A DNA stretch of 64,000 bases from Paracoccaceae bacterium (GCA_014323785.1 JACONJ010000058.1:29995-93994), one strand, 5' to 3'; shown: positions 52,596 through 61,796, counted from the stretch's first letter. Program-made: numbers and translations. The notes: generated by a model not told the origin, from the letters alone.

Positions 52596-52916
52596 ATGAA
52601 CACGCAACAGGCCGATTATCGCATGGGGTGGGAGGCGATCCGCGCAAACATAGCTGGCCTGAAGGCCGACGCCGCCAGGCGGGATGCGGACGCCGCCAGG
52701 CGAGAGGCCGACATGAAGGCTGACGCCGCCAGGCGCGACGCGGACAGTCGTGCGAACATGGCGGACCTGAAAGCCGAGATCGCCAGGCGGGATGCGGACA
52801 ACCAGCGGTTTCTTGTCACCCTGTCTGGCCTGCTTGTTGCCATCGTCATCGGCGGCTTTGTGGTTTTAAACATCTTCCTGTCGAACATCTTCCTGTCGAG
52901 CATCGTGTTCCGCTAG
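52596..52916 (+). CDS. Small coiled-coil protein with Lys-Ala-Asp-Ala-Ala-Arg-Arg repeats and a C-terminal membrane anchor
   Basis: The 106-residue protein starts at an ATG with GGAGG 5 bases before it. Residues about 23-67 are a charged helix built from degenerate copies of KADAARRDAD (the DNA shows the same repeat, GACGCCGCCAGGCG several times). Residues about 71-105 are hydrophobic (FLVTLSGLLVAIVIGGFVVL onward). The layout resembles DUF1640/CCDC90-like and hemolysin-XhlA-like membrane-tethered coiled coils, but no family was fixed. The function is unknown. Confidence 0.65.
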   Translation: MNTQQADYRMGWEAIRANIAGLKADAARRDADAARREADMKADAARRDADSRANMADLKAEIARRDADNQRFLVTLSGLLVAIVIGGFVVLNIFLSNIFLSSIVFR

Positions 52917-53159
52917 GCCATTGCCCCCCCCATCGCGGTCGGGGCGGGCGAATAGCGGGGGCCGTTACCGCACTGTTGTGCCCGCACCCGTGCTGCGCCC
53001 CGGCAGATCGCCTGTAATTCCAGATCGCCTGTAATTCTGGTCAGCTCTCAAACAAAAATGCGCCCGCCGCGAGAAAACTTGAAAAACCCCCTTGCATTCG
53101 CGCGGTGTGGTGGTGTAAGGATTCGTTTATGGCGTTTTGTGCTGACATAATCGGCGTGC

Positions 53160-53270
53160 GGCATCCCCCCTGTCGGGGGGCTGGCGTTCGGGCGCAGGCT
53201 GGGCCTTCGCGGCTTCGCGGCTTCGCGGCTTCGCGGCTTCGCGGCTTCGCGGCTTCGCGGCTTCGCGGCT
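53160..53270 (-). ncRNA. Putative repeat small RNA, left arm
   Basis: A promoter-like sequence at 53277-53305 points leftward into the 8-bp array. The array is followed by a conserved block (GCCCAGCCTGCGCCCGAACG on the minus strand) and then a CCCCCC-GACA-GGGGGG hairpin at 53165-53180 that could end the transcript. The expected RNA is about 110 bases. The same four parts occur in the same order in the right arm. No U tract follows the hairpin, so termination is uncertain. Confidence 0.4.
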
Positions 53271-53275
53271 TCGCG
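53205..53275. repeat. 8-bp tandem array CTTCGCGG, 8.9 copies (left)
   Basis: There are eight perfect copies of CTTCGCGG plus 7 bases of a ninth. On the minus strand each unit contains GCGAAGC, a sequence known to fold as an unusually stable mini-hairpin (GC stem, GAA loop). The copy at the other arm has 10.9 units, so the number varies. Confidence 0.97.
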
Positions 53276-53276
53276 T

Positions 53277-53305
53277 AATTACACCCGCACGGGTGGCCCT
53301 GTCAA
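53277..53305 (-). promoter_or_regulatory. Outward promoter-like element, left arm
   Basis: On the minus strand a perfect TTGACA (complement of 53300-53305) is followed after 17 bases by GTAATT (53277-53282), or TAATTA after 18. Initiation would fall at the first unit of the array. The right arm has TTGACG, 17 bases, GTAATT in the same place. Confidence 0.5.
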
Positions 53306-53448
53306 GCCCCGCACGCGCCCCTTACCGCCTTATCACACACGGCCCCTGCGAACGGGATTCGCCCCAATCCTGGGGCGGGTAGCCGCGCTTTGGCCCTTGC
53401 GCCGGGGCCGCGTGTCTTTGCGGGCCAGCGCGGCGGGCGGTGCTCCCC

Positions 53449-53500
53449 GCACGACCACGACAGAAACCACAGAAACCCTTGTAACGTCGCACGACCGCGA
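53449..53500 (+). promoter_or_regulatory. Paired GCACGACC boxes in the first RTX leader
   Basis: GCACGACCACGA (53449-53460) and GCACGACCGCGA (53489-53500) are direct repeats 40 bases apart. The other RTX leader has the same pair 39-40 bases apart. Conserved spacing suggests protein binding sites or a structured leader. A consensus promoter is not obvious just upstream of this copy. Confidence 0.5.
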
Positions 53501-53531
53501 CAAACCCCCTGAACCAGAAGGAACCTGACCC

Positions 53532-55385
53532 ATGGCTCTCACCAACGGAACCCCCAACGCCGACACCCTGACCGGCACCGATGAAGTGAATGACACGCTC
53601 AACGGCCTTGGCGGCAACGACTCGCTCAACGGCATGGGCGGCAATGATGTGCTCAACGGCGGCGCGGGTGACGACACGCTGATGGGCGACATCGGCGCGG
53701 ATCTCCTCAACGGCGATGCCGGAAATGACGTGCTGAACGGGGGTGGTAATGGTAATACTACGCCCGACACGCTGAACGGCGGGGCCGGTGACGACACGCT
53801 GATAGGCGGGTCCGGCCCGGATCTCCTCAACGGCGGTGGCGGGAATGACGTGTTTGGCTCCGGTGATAATGATCCGATGGATGGTTTCACGGACACGCTG
53901 GATGGCGGTTCCGGCCGCGACCGGGTGGATTATTCCAACATCAGTGTTCAAGGGATCGCGGTGGATCTGGCCACCGGCACCGCCGACGACCACCTTGGTT
54001 TCTCCGGTATTATGGATATCCTGCGCAATATTGAGGAGGTCATTGGCAGCAGCAACACTGACACGCTTAGCGGCGATGACGGGGGTAACCTGTTCCGCGG
54101 TGGTGCCGGGGCCGACATTCTGGACGGCTGGGACGGGCGCGACTGGGCCGATTACACCGGGTCCGACGCCGGTGTCACCGTGAACCTTGGGGCCACGAAG
54201 GACTCCGATGGCTTTGTCACCGCCTCCGGTGGCCACGCCGAGGGCGACAAGCTGAAGAACATGGAGCACCTCATCGGGTCCGCGCACGGCGACAACCTGA
54301 CCGGCGATGGCGGTAACAACATCCTGCGCGGTGCGGCCGGGGCCGACACGCTGGATGGCGGCGGTGGCAACGACCGGCTGGATTACAGCACCTCGGACGC
54401 CGGTGTGACTGTGAACCTTGGTGGCACGCCGAACTCCGATGGCTTCGTCACCGCCTCCGGTGGCCACGCCGAGGGCGATATGATCCGCAACTTTGAAAAC
54501 ATCCGCGGCTCGGCCTTTGCCGATACCCTCTTTGGCACCGAAGCAAAGAATGTCTTTATCGGCGGGGCCGGGGCCGATACCATCGATGGCTTTGGCAACC
54601 GCCGGGATACCATCAACTACAAGCACTCGGACGCCGGTGTGCAGGTGGATCTTCGGACAACAAAGAAGGATCCGGTCACAAAGGCAACCCTGACAGATAC
54701 GTCCCGCGTTGACGAAAACGGCTATATCACTGCCCGGGGTGGCCACGCCGAGGGCGACAAGCTGAAGGGTATCGGGAACATCATCGGCTCCGATTTTGAT
54801 GATGTGCTCAAGGGCCACCGCCGGACGGACGATGCAAACGGCAATAACGTCTTTCGCGGTGGCGGCGGGGCCGATATGATCTATGGCCGCGGTGGCCGCG
54901 ACATGGTGGATTACCGCGATTCGAAGGAAGGCGTGACTGTCAGCCTGGTCGATGGCACGGTGAACTCCGGCGGCACGGCGGAAGGCGATGTGCTGTACAG
55001 CATTGAGCGCGTGCGCGGCTCCAAACATGCCGATGTCCTGATCGGGGATGTTGGCAACAACCGCATCCGGGGCGAGGGCGGGGCCGACACCATGACCGGT
55101 GGCGGTGGCAGCACGGATTACGACACCTTCATCTTTGCCGATGACTGGGCGGACGGCACGGTCATCACTGATTTTGATGCAGACTACGACGCAATCGTAT
55201 ACACAGGGCTGGATACCGATGATCTGACCGCTGCCACCCATGACCGGGATGGGGATGGCACGGCTGACGGCATCATCGTGACCCTGAATGGCAACGACCT
55301 GATCCTGTGGGACCTGAGTCACGAAGATATTCTGGATGAAGACGGCGACCTGAATGCCACCGGCCTGGGGATTTTCTTCGTCTGA
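53532..55385 (+). CDS. RTX-type calcium-binding repeat protein (first copy)
   Basis: The 617-residue protein starts [15 protein letters not shown] and has no N-terminal signal peptide. Glycine/aspartate nonapeptides ([24 protein letters not shown]) fill the first 130 residues. They are followed by about four modules of 75-100 residues, each combining [10 protein letters not shown], a [13 protein letters not shown] strand, GGHAEGD and an IxGSxxxDxLxG loop. The C-terminus ([18 protein letters not shown] onward to [11 protein letters not shown]) looks like a type I secretion signal, and a dedicated ABC/MFP exporter is not in the window. GGAACC-rich leader and ATG context are shared with the second copy. 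It is probably an exported, calcium-folded surface or matrix protein. Confidence 0.88.
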   Translation: MALTNGTPNADTLTGTDEVNDTLNGLGGNDSLNGMGGNDVLNGGAGDDTLMGDIGADLLNGDAGNDVLNGGGNGNTTPDTLNGGAGDDTLIGGSGPDLLNGGGGNDVFGSGDNDPMDGFTDTLDGGSGRDRVDYSNISVQGIAVDLATGTADDHLGFSGIMDILRNIEEVIGSSNTDTLSGDDGGNLFRGGAGADILDGWDGRDWADYTGSDAGVTVNLGATKDSDGFVTASGGHAEGDKLKNMEHLIGSAHGDNLTGDGGNNILRGAAGADTLDGGGGNDRLDYSTSDAGVTVNLGGTPNSDGFVTASGGHAEGDMIRNFENIRGSAFADTLFGTEAKNVFIGGAGADTIDGFGNRRDTINYKHSDAGVQVDLRTTKKDPVTKATLTDTSRVDENGYITARGGHAEGDKLKGIGNIIGSDFDDVLKGHRRTDDANGNNVFRGGGGADMIYGRGGRDMVDYRDSKEGVTVSLVDGTVNSGGTAEGDVLYSIERVRGSKHADVLIGDVGNNRIRGEGGADTMTGGGGSTDYDTFIFADDWADGTVITDFDADYDAIVYTGLDTDDLTAATHDRDGDGTADGIIVTLNGNDLILWDLSHEDILDEDGDLNATGLGIFFV

Positions 55386-55419
55386 CCCCGCCGGTCTGGT
55401 GCTGACCTGTCGCCGCCCG

Positions 55420-55439
55420 CGCCCGCCGATGCACGGGCG
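55420..55439 (+). terminator. Hairpin after the first RTX gene
   Basis: A 6-bp stem (CGCCCG 55420-55425 with CGGGCG 55434-55439) and 8-base loop within a very G/C-rich stretch lies 35 bases past the RTX stop, between it and the converging trpE. Confidence 0.4.
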
Positions 55440-55524
55440 GGGGGGCGGTGCAGGGCCTGCCCCGGACGGGGGGGGGTTACACCTGTTCTCCCACGGGACG
55501 CAAGGGTAAAGCAGGCATCAGTGG

Positions 55525-57024
55525 TTATCCCCGGGTTCGGAACTGTCCGGCAATTTCGGCAGCACGGCGGATTGCGCGGGATTTGTTCACTGTCTCTTCA
55601 AACTCGGCTTCGGGGTCACTGTCAAAGACGACGCCACCGCCAGCCTGGATATAAAGGGTGTGATCCTTCACCACGGCCGTGCGCAGCGCGATACACATAT
55701 CCATATCCCCCCCGGCGGAAAAATAGCCAACCCCCCCGCCATAGATGCCGCGCTTCTGGGGTTCCAGCTCATCAATGATTTCCATCGCCCGCACCTTGGG
55801 CGCACCGGACACAGTGCCCGCGGGAAGCCCGGCAAGAAGGGCCGACAGTGCGTCGTGCTCCGGGGATAACGTGCCGGTCACGTTGGAAACAATGTGCATG
55901 ACGTGTGAGTACCGCTCAACAATGAACTGTTCCGTCGGGCGCACTGTGCCGATTGCGGATACCCGGCCGGTATCGTTGCGGCCCAGATCCAAAAGCATCA
56001 GATGCTCGGCCAGTTCCTTTTTATCGGCCAGCAGGTCGGCCTCGTACGCCTTGTCCTGTTCCGGGGTGGCCCCCCGGGGGCGGGTACCGGCAATGGGCCG
56101 GATTGTTACCTTTCGGTCAAAGACCCGAACCAGAATTTCCGGGCTGGCCCCCGCCACCTGAAACGGCCCGAAATTGAAGAAAAACATGAAGGGCGACGGG
56201 TTGGTGCGCCGCAGCGCACGGTACAGCGCAAAGGGGGGCTCCCTGAAGGTCTGGTGCCAGCGTTGCGAGGGGACAACCTGAAAAATATCGCCTGCACGGA
56301 TATAATCCCTTGCCCGTTCAACAGCGGCCAGATAATCGGCCTTGGCAAAGTTGGACACGGGCGCGGGGGGGGCCGGATTCCTGTCGCGGGGTATATCGGG
56401 GATTTCGCGCTTCAGATCGCGCAGCGCACCTGAAACCCGTTCAGCCGCCCGGGCCCAGGCGGCCCCGGCCGAAAGGCCATCTGCCACCCAGGCGGGGGAG
56501 ACGACGATCACCTCACCCTTTACCCCGTCCAGGACCGCGATAACCGAGGGGCGCAGCAACACCGCATCGGGCAGGCCCAAAGGATCCGGGTTGATATTGG
56601 GCAGATGTTCGACCAGGCGGATCATGTCATAGCCCAGATACCCGAACAGCCCGGCGGCAGCGGCGGGCAGATCCTTTGGCAAGTCAATAGAGCTTTCATC
56701 CAAGATAGCACGCAGGGCCTTTAACGGGGGGGCGGTGCAGGGGGCAAACCCGTTCCGGTCACATTGGACCTGGCGGTTGATCCGGCTGTCGGTGCCGTGG
56801 CATTCCCAGATCAGATCCGGCTTGAGCCCGATGATTGAATAGCGCCCGCGCACTTCCCCCCCGGTCACGCTTTCCAGGATGAAACTGTCGCGCGCGGCCC
56901 CGGCCAGTTTCAGCATGATTGAAACCGGCGTATCCAGATCAGCGGCCAGACGCGTATAAATGACCTGATTCTGGCCAGCGGCCCAGCCTTTGGCAAAGGT
57001 ATCATATGTCGGGGTCAGTGCCAT
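55525..57024 (-). CDS. trpE: Anthranilate synthase component I
   Basis: Makes anthranilate from chorismate with TrpG. The 499 residues contain the Trp-feedback region LESVTGGEVRGRYSIIGLKPDLIW, QVVPSQRWHQTF, and the chorismate-binding signature IAGTRPRGATPEQDKAYEADLL with HLMLLDLGRNDTGRV and GTVSGAPKVRAMEIIDELE. It follows the foldase gene after only 14 bases on the minus strand, so there is no room for its own trp leader attenuator, and it is transcribed with that gene. trpG and trpD would lie elsewhere. Confidence 0.96.
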   Translation of the reverse strand: MALTPTYDTFAKGWAAGQNQVIYTRLAADLDTPVSIMLKLAGAARDSFILESVTGGEVRGRYSIIGLKPDLIWECHGTDSRINRQVQCDRNGFAPCTAPPLKALRAILDESSIDLPKDLPAAAAGLFGYLGYDMIRLVEHLPNINPDPLGLPDAVLLRPSVIAVLDGVKGEVIVVSPAWVADGLSAGAAWARAAERVSGALRDLKREIPDIPRDRNPAPPAPVSNFAKADYLAAVERARDYIRAGDIFQVVPSQRWHQTFREPPFALYRALRRTNPSPFMFFFNFGPFQVAGASPEILVRVFDRKVTIRPIAGTRPRGATPEQDKAYEADLLADKKELAEHLMLLDLGRNDTGRVSAIGTVRPTEQFIVERYSHVMHIVSNVTGTLSPEHDALSALLAGLPAGTVSGAPKVRAMEIIDELEPQKRGIYGGGVGYFSAGGDMDMCIALRTAVVKDHTLYIQAGGGVVFDSDPEAEFEETVNKSRAIRRAAEIAGQFRTRG

Positions 57025-57038
57025 CTGCCATCCGTGCC

Positions 57039-58883
57039 TTAGGGGAATTGCGCATGCACGGCGTTAATGATGCCGGGGTTGAGCGTGACGCCCACCTCAT
57101 CCCTTAATGCCAGATCAAAGGCGTCCAATACATCCCGGGCCAGGGATTGCGTTGCCTGTTGGGTAAGCCATACCCGCAGTGCCTGCCCCCCTGCATCCCC
57201 GCGCCGGGCGGGGCGGATATTGTCCAGGCGCACGATCACCGCCACCTCGGCCCCCGAAATCACCGCGGTGTCACCGGGCGCGGCCAGTTGAAACACCCGG
57301 GGGACCAGGGCAGGCGGCAGGTCCGCAAGGGAATCCTGGCGGCGGATCTGGACCTCTTGCCGGATGCGCGGCCCCAGATCCTCCAGGCGGGTTCCGGTAT
57401 CCAGGCGCACGGCAAGCGTATTGGCATGGTCGGCCAGTTGCGCACGAAGTTGCGCGGCCTGCCAGTGTGCGCGAACCTGTTCACGAATATCCGTCAGGGG
57501 GGGGCGGCTTGGCGGGGTGATTGCGTCCAGGCGCATGGCCAAAAGCCCGCCATCGGACAGGGTCAGCAGGTCCGGGAAATCGCCGTTGCGCAGGGTGGCG
57601 GCGGCCTCTCGGAATGTGGTATACCCGGCAATCCCGGCGTCGATACCCGGATGCCAGTCGATCTGGCCCAGTTCCATAACTGTGTCGGTTGCCAGCTCTT
57701 CCAGCGTCGCGCCGCCCGCCAGAAGGTCTTCAACCTCGGGCTGGATATCGCTGATCGCCCGGCGCGCGGCCTCGGCGGACAGTTCCGTGCGCAACTGCGG
57801 TTCGGCCTTTTCAAAGGGTATTTCGATGGCATCAAGGATCGCGTTGATCCGGAACAGCGCGGGGCCCAGGCGGCTTTCAACCGGGCCGATGACAATCGTT
57901 TCCCCGGTTCCAAAGACGGCGGCAGCGGCGGCGGTGCCCAGATCATCCGGACGAACCTCTCCCATATCCACATCGTCCAGCGTCAGGCCACGGGCCGCGA
58001 CCAGTTCATTGAAACTGCTGTCCCCTGCATCAAGCGCGGCGCGCGCGGCCTGGGCCTGGGCCTGATCGGGATAAACAAGGCGTTCCACCAGCCGCCGCTC
58101 TGGCTGATTGTAGTCCGCATCGCGCGCCTCATAGAGTGCACGGATGGCGGCCTGGTCCACGGGGGTGTCATCCATGATCATCGCGGGCCGGACCCAGGCA
58201 TAGGTGATTGTGCGCATCTCCGGCCGGGTGAACGCCTGGGCGTGGTTTTCGTATTGGGCCTGCAAATCCGCCTGGGACGGGGCGGGCAAGCCAGCGGGCA
58301 GGTCAATTTCGGTGACAGTCAGGATAGAGATATCGCGCGTCTCGGCCTGATAGGCGGTCAGCACGTCGGCAAATGCTTCGGGGGCGCGGACACTGCCCAG
58401 CACCGCCTGTTGCAAAATTGCGCGCGCCGTATCCAGGCGCAGATCCTGTTCAAACGTGGCGGGGGAAAGGCCAATATCGCGCAGGGCGGCTTCATAACCC
58501 GCGCGATCAGCAGCGGTAAAGCCCGTGGTTTCGTGCACTTGCCGTGCCACCTGGGCATCACTGACCGAGATGCCCATCTGTTGCGTCTCGTGGTCCAGGG
58601 CCGCCCGTGCGACCAGCGTGTCCAGAATCGCCCGGTCTATCCCCTGTGCGGTCAAATCCCGCAGTGTGACGGGGGTTTGGGTCTGTGCGATTCGCGCGTT
58701 CAATTCCTGTTGCAGGGCGCGGGTATAGTCACTGGCCGTGATCCGGGCGGTGCCGACGCTGCCGATCAGGCTGGCAGTGCCGGAAAAATTGGTGATGCCA
58801 AAGCCGGTCAGGGCCACCATCAACAGGCCCAGGATGATCCAGACAAAAAGGTTTGACAGTGTCCTGCGTGCGGTCCTGGCCAT
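57039..58883 (-). CDS. PpiD/SurA-type periplasmic folding factor (peptidylprolyl isomerase family)
   Basis: The 614-residue protein has a single N-terminal anchor (LFVWIILGLLMVALTGFGI) followed by a SurA-N-like helical chaperone region (LQQELNARIAQTQTPVTLRDLTAQGIDRAILDTLVARAALDHE) and a parvulin-like central region that is poorly conserved (LVARGLTLDDVDMGEV). This matches the membrane-tethered PpiD-like proteins of Rhodobacterales, usually next to trpE as here. Isomerase activity itself may be absent. The protein would assist outer-membrane or secreted protein folding at the inner membrane. Confidence 0.87.
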   Translation of the reverse strand: MARTARRTLSNLFVWIILGLLMVALTGFGITNFSGTASLIGSVGTARITASDYTRALQQELNARIAQTQTPVTLRDLTAQGIDRAILDTLVARAALDHETQQMGISVSDAQVARQVHETTGFTAADRAGYEAALRDIGLSPATFEQDLRLDTARAILQQAVLGSVRAPEAFADVLTAYQAETRDISILTVTEIDLPAGLPAPSQADLQAQYENHAQAFTRPEMRTITYAWVRPAMIMDDTPVDQAAIRALYEARDADYNQPERRLVERLVYPDQAQAQAARAALDAGDSSFNELVAARGLTLDDVDMGEVRPDDLGTAAAAAVFGTGETIVIGPVESRLGPALFRINAILDAIEIPFEKAEPQLRTELSAEAARRAISDIQPEVEDLLAGGATLEELATDTVMELGQIDWHPGIDAGIAGYTTFREAAATLRNGDFPDLLTLSDGGLLAMRLDAITPPSRPPLTDIREQVRAHWQAAQLRAQLADHANTLAVRLDTGTRLEDLGPRIRQEVQIRRQDSLADLPPALVPRVFQLAAPGDTAVISGAEVAVIVRLDNIRPARRGDAGGQALRVWLTQQATQSLARDVLDAFDLALRDEVGVTLNPGIINAVHAQFP

Positions 58884-59029
58884 GGCGGGAAGATCCTTTG
58901 GGTATCAGGGGCGGCAATGTATCCGTTGCGGGGCAGGGGGGGCAAGCATACGCGCACGCCGGACCGGACACAGGGGGGACATGTCGCACGGGCCACCATC
59001 ACCGGATCACCGGGGAGGGGGGGGCCGGG

Positions 59030-59494
59030 TCAGAACGGGATTTCGTCATCCATGTCGGTGTACCCCCCGCTGGCTGGCATACCCTGATCATCGGCGCCGC
59101 GTTCGCCGCGACGGCTTTGGGTGTACTCGCCACCACCAGTGCCGCGGCTGTCCAGCATGACCATCTGCCCGGTGTAGGGGCGCAATACCACCTCGGTTGA
59201 ATAGCGGTCGTTGCCGGACTGATCCTGCCATTTGCGGGTTTCCAACTGGCCTTCTACGTAGACTTTTGATCCCTTGCGCAAGTATTGTTCGGCCACGCGC
59301 GCCAGCCCCTCGGCAAAGATCGCGACCTGGTGCCATTCCGTGCGCTCACGCTGCTCACCGGTATTGCGATCCTTCCAGGAGTCGCTGGTGGCGATGCGCA
59401 GGTTGCACACCTTGCCGCCGTTCTGAAAGGTGCGCACCTCTGGGTCGCGGCCCAGATTGCCCACCAGAATCACCTTATTGATCGAACTGGCCAT
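59030..59494 (-). CDS. ssb: Single-stranded DNA-binding protein
   Basis: The 154-residue SSB has the OB fold [29 protein letters not shown], then [30 protein letters not shown] and [26 protein letters not shown], a Gly/Arg-rich linker and the acidic C-terminal tip DMDDEIPF that recruits replication and repair proteins. The ATG at 59494 is chosen for its AGGGGGA ribosome site. The upstream open frame has no homology. Confidence 0.97.
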   Translation of the reverse strand: MASSINKVILVGNLGRDPEVRTFQNGGKVCNLRIATSDSWKDRNTGEQRERTEWHQVAIFAEGLARVAEQYLRKGSKVYVEGQLETRKWQDQSGNDRYSTEVVLRPYTGQMVMLDSRGTGGGEYTQSRRGERGADDQGMPASGGYTDMDDEIPF

Positions 59495-59630
59495 GGATTT
59501 CCCCCTTTGGCAGACGCACGCGCACGAATCCGCGCCTGCGCGGTAATTAGCGCATCCCGCACCGGTTCGCAACAGGCGGATTTTGCCGCACGCGGGGCAG
59601 GGGGCCGGGATTCCGCCGTATTCTGTGCGC

Positions 59631-59867
59631 TTACCCCATGCTTTCTGCGCCAAGGGCCTGTAATCGCGTTCGCAGCCGCAGCGCATCCGCAGCACCCGCT
59701 TCCAGGGCAAAGATATAGGCCTGGGTCAGGTAGAATGCTTCTGCCTGTTGCGTCTTTGCCCCGTGCGCGGCCATGTCGTAAAGTGCGATCAGGCGCACCC
59801 TGTCGCCTGCTGCGTGCGCGGCAAGCAGGGCAGCGTGCAACTGTGGCCCGGTTATCTTCGACGTCAT
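59631..59867 (-). CDS. Small helical protein coupled to the Rieske gene
   Basis: The 78-residue, Ala- and Leu-rich helical protein ([29 protein letters not shown], then [16 protein letters not shown]) resembles a TPR-like pair of helices. Its ATG overlaps the Rieske-oxygenase stop (ATGA), which supports it being a real, co-translated gene. No family was recognised. Confidence 0.6.
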   Translation of the reverse strand: MTSKITGPQLHAALLAAHAAGDRVRLIALYDMAAHGAKTQQAEAFYLTQAYIFALEAGAADALRLRTRLQALGAESMG

Positions 59868-61012
59868 CCCCGACGGGCCGCGATCCGGCCGGCAACCCAG
59901 GCGTGGAACAGATGGGTTGGCCCATCCATCGCCGGAGAGAACCGCCCGCCATCAAAGCCCGGGGCCGCACGCCCGGTCTGCATGCCCTCAACCACGAAGA
60001 TGTCCTCGACAAACACACCCTTCCAAAGTGCGGCATTCTTTACGCGCAAATCCGGGTCCGTGTCTGGTGTGGCATAGTAGATATGCACATGTTCGCGTGT
60101 CTGGTTATGGGCGACGGGATCCAGAATGATCGCATAACTGTGGTCACGATGCACCCCGAACAGCACGTTCGGGAACGCCGCGATATATTCGGCCCCCCGG
60201 TTCCAATGGCGACCTAACCCGTTGAAATCGGGGAAGGTCTGGCCATCCTTACCCTGCAACTGCCGATAGACATAGGTACCCTGACCCGAAAACGCGCCCG
60301 GTTCCTGGATATGATAGTGATCTTCAAGGCGAGAGTAGCTGTTAAGGCCCGGATGAACCCAGGGCAGATGGTAACTTTCGCAGTAGTTTTCGACCGCCAG
60401 TTTCCAGTTCGCCGCAACCTGCAGCTGAAAGCGGCTGTCGGGTCCGCCATGGAAAATCGGCTGTTCAAACTCGGCCCATCGGGCCAGAAGTGCGGCATGG
60501 GTATCAGTGAACCCGGGCGCATCGCCCGAAAGGTTCACAAAGATCACATCGCGCCAGATATGGCTGCGCACCTCAATCAGGCCCAGGGTGGCGCGGTCAA
60601 TTCCCTTATGGCTGTTCTGGCCAGGGCCGCCGACATGGGGCGTGGCCACAAGGTGACCGTCCCTGGCATAGCACCATGAATGATAGGGGCAGCGGATTGC
60701 GCCCTCAATCCTGCGCGGTGCAGACACCAGGATCATCCCCCGGTGGCGGCAGATGTTCTGAAACACCCGGATGTCGCCCGCATCATCGCGCAGCAGCAGA
60801 AGTGGCTGGCCCAGGAACGTCAACGGCACGGCATCGCCCGGTGCCGGCACATCGGCCCCCACGGCCAGCCCTGCCCAGGTGCTGGCCAGAACGGCGGTGT
60901 TTTCTTCGGCGATGGTGGCGGGGTCCGTGTAATGCGCATTGGGCAGGCCACGGGCCCGTTCAATCGGGGCCTGGACCTGTTCCAGTGCGGTTATGTGCAG
61001 GGCATCTGTCAT
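59864..61012 (-). CDS. Rieske non-heme iron oxygenase, alpha subunit
   Basis: The 382-residue oxygenase has the Rieske 2Fe-2S ligands in CRHRG (Cys88, His90) and CPYHSW (Cys108, His111), and the mononuclear iron site in ENYCESYHLPWVH (His215, His220). The C-terminal half, with AFPNVLFGVHRDHSYAIILDPV, resembles the choline-monooxygenase / glycine-betaine-demethylase branch that acts on quaternary amines or aromatic acids. No reductase gene is adjacent. The start at 61012 matches the family N-terminus. The partner protein and true substrate are unknown. Confidence 0.85.
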   Translation of the reverse strand: MTDALHITALEQVQAPIERARGLPNAHYTDPATIAEENTAVLASTWAGLAVGADVPAPGDAVPLTFLGQPLLLLRDDAGDIRVFQNICRHRGMILVSAPRRIEGAIRCPYHSWCYARDGHLVATPHVGGPGQNSHKGIDRATLGLIEVRSHIWRDVIFVNLSGDAPGFTDTHAALLARWAEFEQPIFHGGPDSRFQLQVAANWKLAVENYCESYHLPWVHPGLNSYSRLEDHYHIQEPGAFSGQGTYVYRQLQGKDGQTFPDFNGLGRHWNRGAEYIAAFPNVLFGVHRDHSYAIILDPVAHNQTREHVHIYYATPDTDPDLRVKNAALWKGVFVEDIFVVEGMQTGRAAPGFDGGRFSPAMDGPTHLFHAWVAGRIAARRG

Positions 61013-61144
61013 GGCCGTCAATCCCTTGGTCATCAGGTGGCATGCCGATTCAGGGACGGCTCCCCGGCGCATGTCTTGCGTATGGGCGACATCGGTTGTG
61101 TCGTAATTGGGCGTTTTGACCCAGGCGTCAGCCGCCACACCGCC

Positions 61145-61708
61145 CTACAGCCCCCCCCGTGCGATGGCGGCAACGCCGGTGCGGGCCAGGCGCAGCTCGC
61201 CCAGGGGGCGCATCAGTTCGCAAAACGCATCGATCTTGTCCGGGGTGCCGGTGATTTCAAAGACAAAGCTTTCAAGCGTCGAATCCACCACGTTGGCGCG
61301 GAAAATTCCGGCAATCCGCAGGGCCTCAACCCGATGTTCGCCTTTGGCGACAACCTTGATCAGCGATAACTCACGGCTGACAAAGGGGCCTTCGACCGTC
61401 AAGTCGGCCACGTCATGGACAGGGACCATCCGCCCCAGCTGCATCTTGATCTGGTTGATCACCTGCGGGGTGCCGGACGTGACAATGGTAATGCGCGAGC
61501 GGCGGCCCTTATGGTCCACCTCGGCCACGGTCAGGCTTTCGATATTGTAGCCGCGGCCCGAAAACAGGCCAATGACCCGTGCAAGGACGCCCGGTTCGTT
61601 TTCAACAAGGATGGCAAGCGTGTGGGTTTCCACCACGTCCGACAGGTGGCTGCGCAGGTCATAGGCGGAATGGCCCGAGGATCCCTTTTCGATTTTAAGC
61701 TGGGGCAT
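61145..61708 (-). CDS. ilvH: Acetolactate synthase small (regulatory) subunit
   Basis: Valine-binding regulatory subunit of acetohydroxyacid synthase. The 187 residues begin with a short lead, then the ACT domain THTLAILVENEPGVLARVIGLFSGRGYNIESLTV and the second half HDVADLTVEGPFVSRELSLIKV. The catalytic ilvI/ilvB, usually just upstream, is absent: the upstream neighbour is the second RTX gene after a pair of hairpins. Confidence 0.95.
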   Translation of the reverse strand: MPQLKIEKGSSGHSAYDLRSHLSDVVETHTLAILVENEPGVLARVIGLFSGRGYNIESLTVAEVDHKGRRSRITIVTSGTPQVINQIKMQLGRMVPVHDVADLTVEGPFVSRELSLIKVVAKGEHRVEALRIAGIFRANVVDSTLESFVFEITGTPDKIDAFCELMRPLGELRLARTGVAAIARGGL

Positions 61709-61741
61709 TATTGGGTCAGCTTTCGGTTCACAAGCAGGCCG

Positions 61742-61796
61742 GGGGAGGCGTTTTTCTTCAGACGCCCCCTGTCTCTGGCGGGTTTCTGCCCGCCAG
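61742..61796 (-). terminator. Tandem hairpins after the second RTX gene
   Basis: An 8-bp stem (CTGGCGGG 61775-61782 with CCCGCCAG 61789-61796) is followed on the minus strand by a second imperfect stem around an A-rich loop (61742-61770). They stand between the RTX stop and ilvH and should separate the two transcripts. Confidence 0.65.

Larger units (their letters stand above)
53154..53312. repeat. Left arm of a roughly 160-180 bp inverted repeat
   Basis: The arm matches the reverse complement of 63817-63996. Shared features in order are CGTGCGG, a C6/G6 hairpin, GCGTTCGGGCGCAGG, the 8-bp array, GTAATTACACCCGCAC and GTCAAGCCCCGC. The two arms enclose about 10.5 kb with trpE, a PpiD-type foldase, ssb, a Rieske gene and ilvH between two inward-facing RTX genes. 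Confidence 0.9.
52917..53531. other. Gene-free region holding the left inverted-repeat arm and the first RTX leader
   Basis: In order: a 17-bp tandem duplication (CAGATCGCCTGTAATTC at 53004-53020 and 53021-53037), an A-rich stretch with TTGCAT near 53093, the left inverted-repeat arm at 53154-53312, and the leader of the RTX gene with two GCACGACC boxes. No open frame here looks coding. Confidence 0.6.

Noticed and set aside
57147..58856. 569-codon open frame on the plus strand opposite the PpiD-type gene
   Set aside because: It is antisense to a well-supported gene with signal anchor and family motifs, and its own composition is typical of GC-rich antisense frames.
55525..58883. Tryptophan attenuator leader before trpE
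   Set aside because: Only 14 bases separate trpE from the upstream foldase gene, so no leader peptide or attenuator can fit.
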